A stretch of DNA of 64,000 nucleotides from Loktanella sp. SALINAS62. GTDB lineage: Bacteria; Pseudomonadota; Alphaproteobacteria; Rhodobacterales; Rhodobacteraceae. Both the position numbers and the translations under genes were made by a program. Each line of letters begins with the position of its first letter. Position 1 is the first letter of the stretch. A model generated the notes under the pieces. That model was given only the letters and a program-made list of their open reading frames with translations. It was not told the DNA's origin and ran no database searches. The stretch spans positions 107,263 to 171,262 of the forward strand of contig NZ_JAAFZU010000030.1 of the NCBI RefSeq assembly GCF_018263905.1, given 5' to 3'. Shown one piece after another: positions 63,865 through 64,000 of the stretch.

Positions 63865-63894
63865 ATAATATGGGTTAGGTTTTCCGGGTTTCAA
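63865..63894 (-). promoter_or_regulatory. Promoter of rpoH with sigma-70- and sigma-32-like elements
   Basis: On the minus strand TTGAAA (63894-63889) and TATTAT (63870-63865) are 18 bases apart, a good sigma-70 pair. The same site reads TTGAA, 14 bases, ACCCATAT, close to the heat-shock consensus CTTGAA-N13/14-CCCCATNT. The rpoH ATG is about 40 bases downstream. Confidence 0.6.
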
Positions 63895-63967
63895 TTCCGG
63901 ACGGGTCACAAAGTAAACAGTTCGTACCGCATGGGGTTCCGCTGCGCTATCTGCATCAATGCACAGG

Positions 63968-64000
63968 TCAGGCGCGGCGATCCAGTGCCGCAATCAGGGC
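63968..64000 (-). CDS. 3' end of an upstream gene, possibly RluA-family pseudouridine synthase
   Basis: Ten codons and a TGA are readable at the window edge on the minus strand, ending ALIAALDRRA. A RluD-type pseudouridine synthase lies just before rpoH in many Rhodobacteraceae, and this ending would fit its C-terminal helix, but the piece is too short for a firm call. Confidence 0.35.
   Translation of the reverse strand, partial: ALIAALDRRA

Overview
This window is about 64 kb of gene-dense, GC-rich chromosome from an alphaproteobacterium, most likely a Rhodobacteraceae (roseobacter-type) species. The signs are a stand-alone aa3-type ctaD, a glyQ-small membrane protein-glyS cluster next to a PPDK-like gene, a Suv3-like helicase-S4-fdxA-carD run, a SAM-II riboswitch before metZ, an SbtA/SbtB bicarbonate-uptake pair, FolE2 instead of a visible FolE, and an RpoH with neighbours usual for that family. 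I see no integrase, insertion sequence, phage gene or CRISPR array. No gene-free stretch is longer than about 260 bases, so this reads as core chromosome.

Layout. 1-3.2 kb: end of holB, tatD, an MBL hydrolase and an AEC permease. 3.2-8.8 kb (minus): a complete polyamine-type ABC importer (ATPase, binding protein, DUF1330 protein, two permeases with unusual extra domains). 9-11.3 kb: tRNA-Leu(GAG), lipB, sbtB/sbtA. 11.5-16.1 kb: ctaD, two small-protein genes, yqeY and carA. 16.2-18.7 kb: a membrane glycosyltransferase meeting a GntR regulator tail to tail. 18.8-23.2 kb: a UbiH-type hydroxylase, a PLP aminotransferase with two Lrp regulators, and ilvC. 23.3-28.5 kb: folB-folP-glmM and a SleB-type hydrolase. 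28.7-34.8 kb: the PPDK-like gene and glyQ/glyS. 35-41.6 kb: a pseudoprotease, folE2, riboswitch-controlled metZ, yciB, mgtC, ftsY. 41.7-48.7 kb: a lytic transglycosylase, a lone NuoE-NuoF fusion, an AlkB-like monooxygenase with a small secreted partner, xseA, purD. 48.8-53.8 kb (minus): TPR protein, helicase, S4 protein, fdxA, carD. 53.8-61.2 kb (plus): SCP2, lysophospholipase-like hydrolase, DNA exonuclease, ATP-dependent DNA ligase, EEP-family protein, oligoendopeptidase F, GNAT. 61.2-64 kb (minus): two NAD(P)-binding proteins, rpoH, and the last codons of an upstream gene.

Functional threads. Folate synthesis is represented by FolE2, an unusual FolB fusion and FolP. Sulfur and branched-chain amino-acid metabolism appear as metZ under S-adenosylmethionine control and ilvC divergent from an lrp gene. 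Cell-wall functions include glmM, SleB, a lytic transglycosylase and the SPOR/PG-binding pseudoprotease.

The most unusual items are the enlarged permeases of the polyamine-type importer, a trypsin-like protein that appears to have lost all three catalytic residues, a PPDK-like protein with an eroded ATP-grasp domain, a FolB fused to an amino-acid-kinase-like domain, an isolated NuoE-NuoF fusion, and six convergent gene pairs whose stop codons interlock in exactly four bases.
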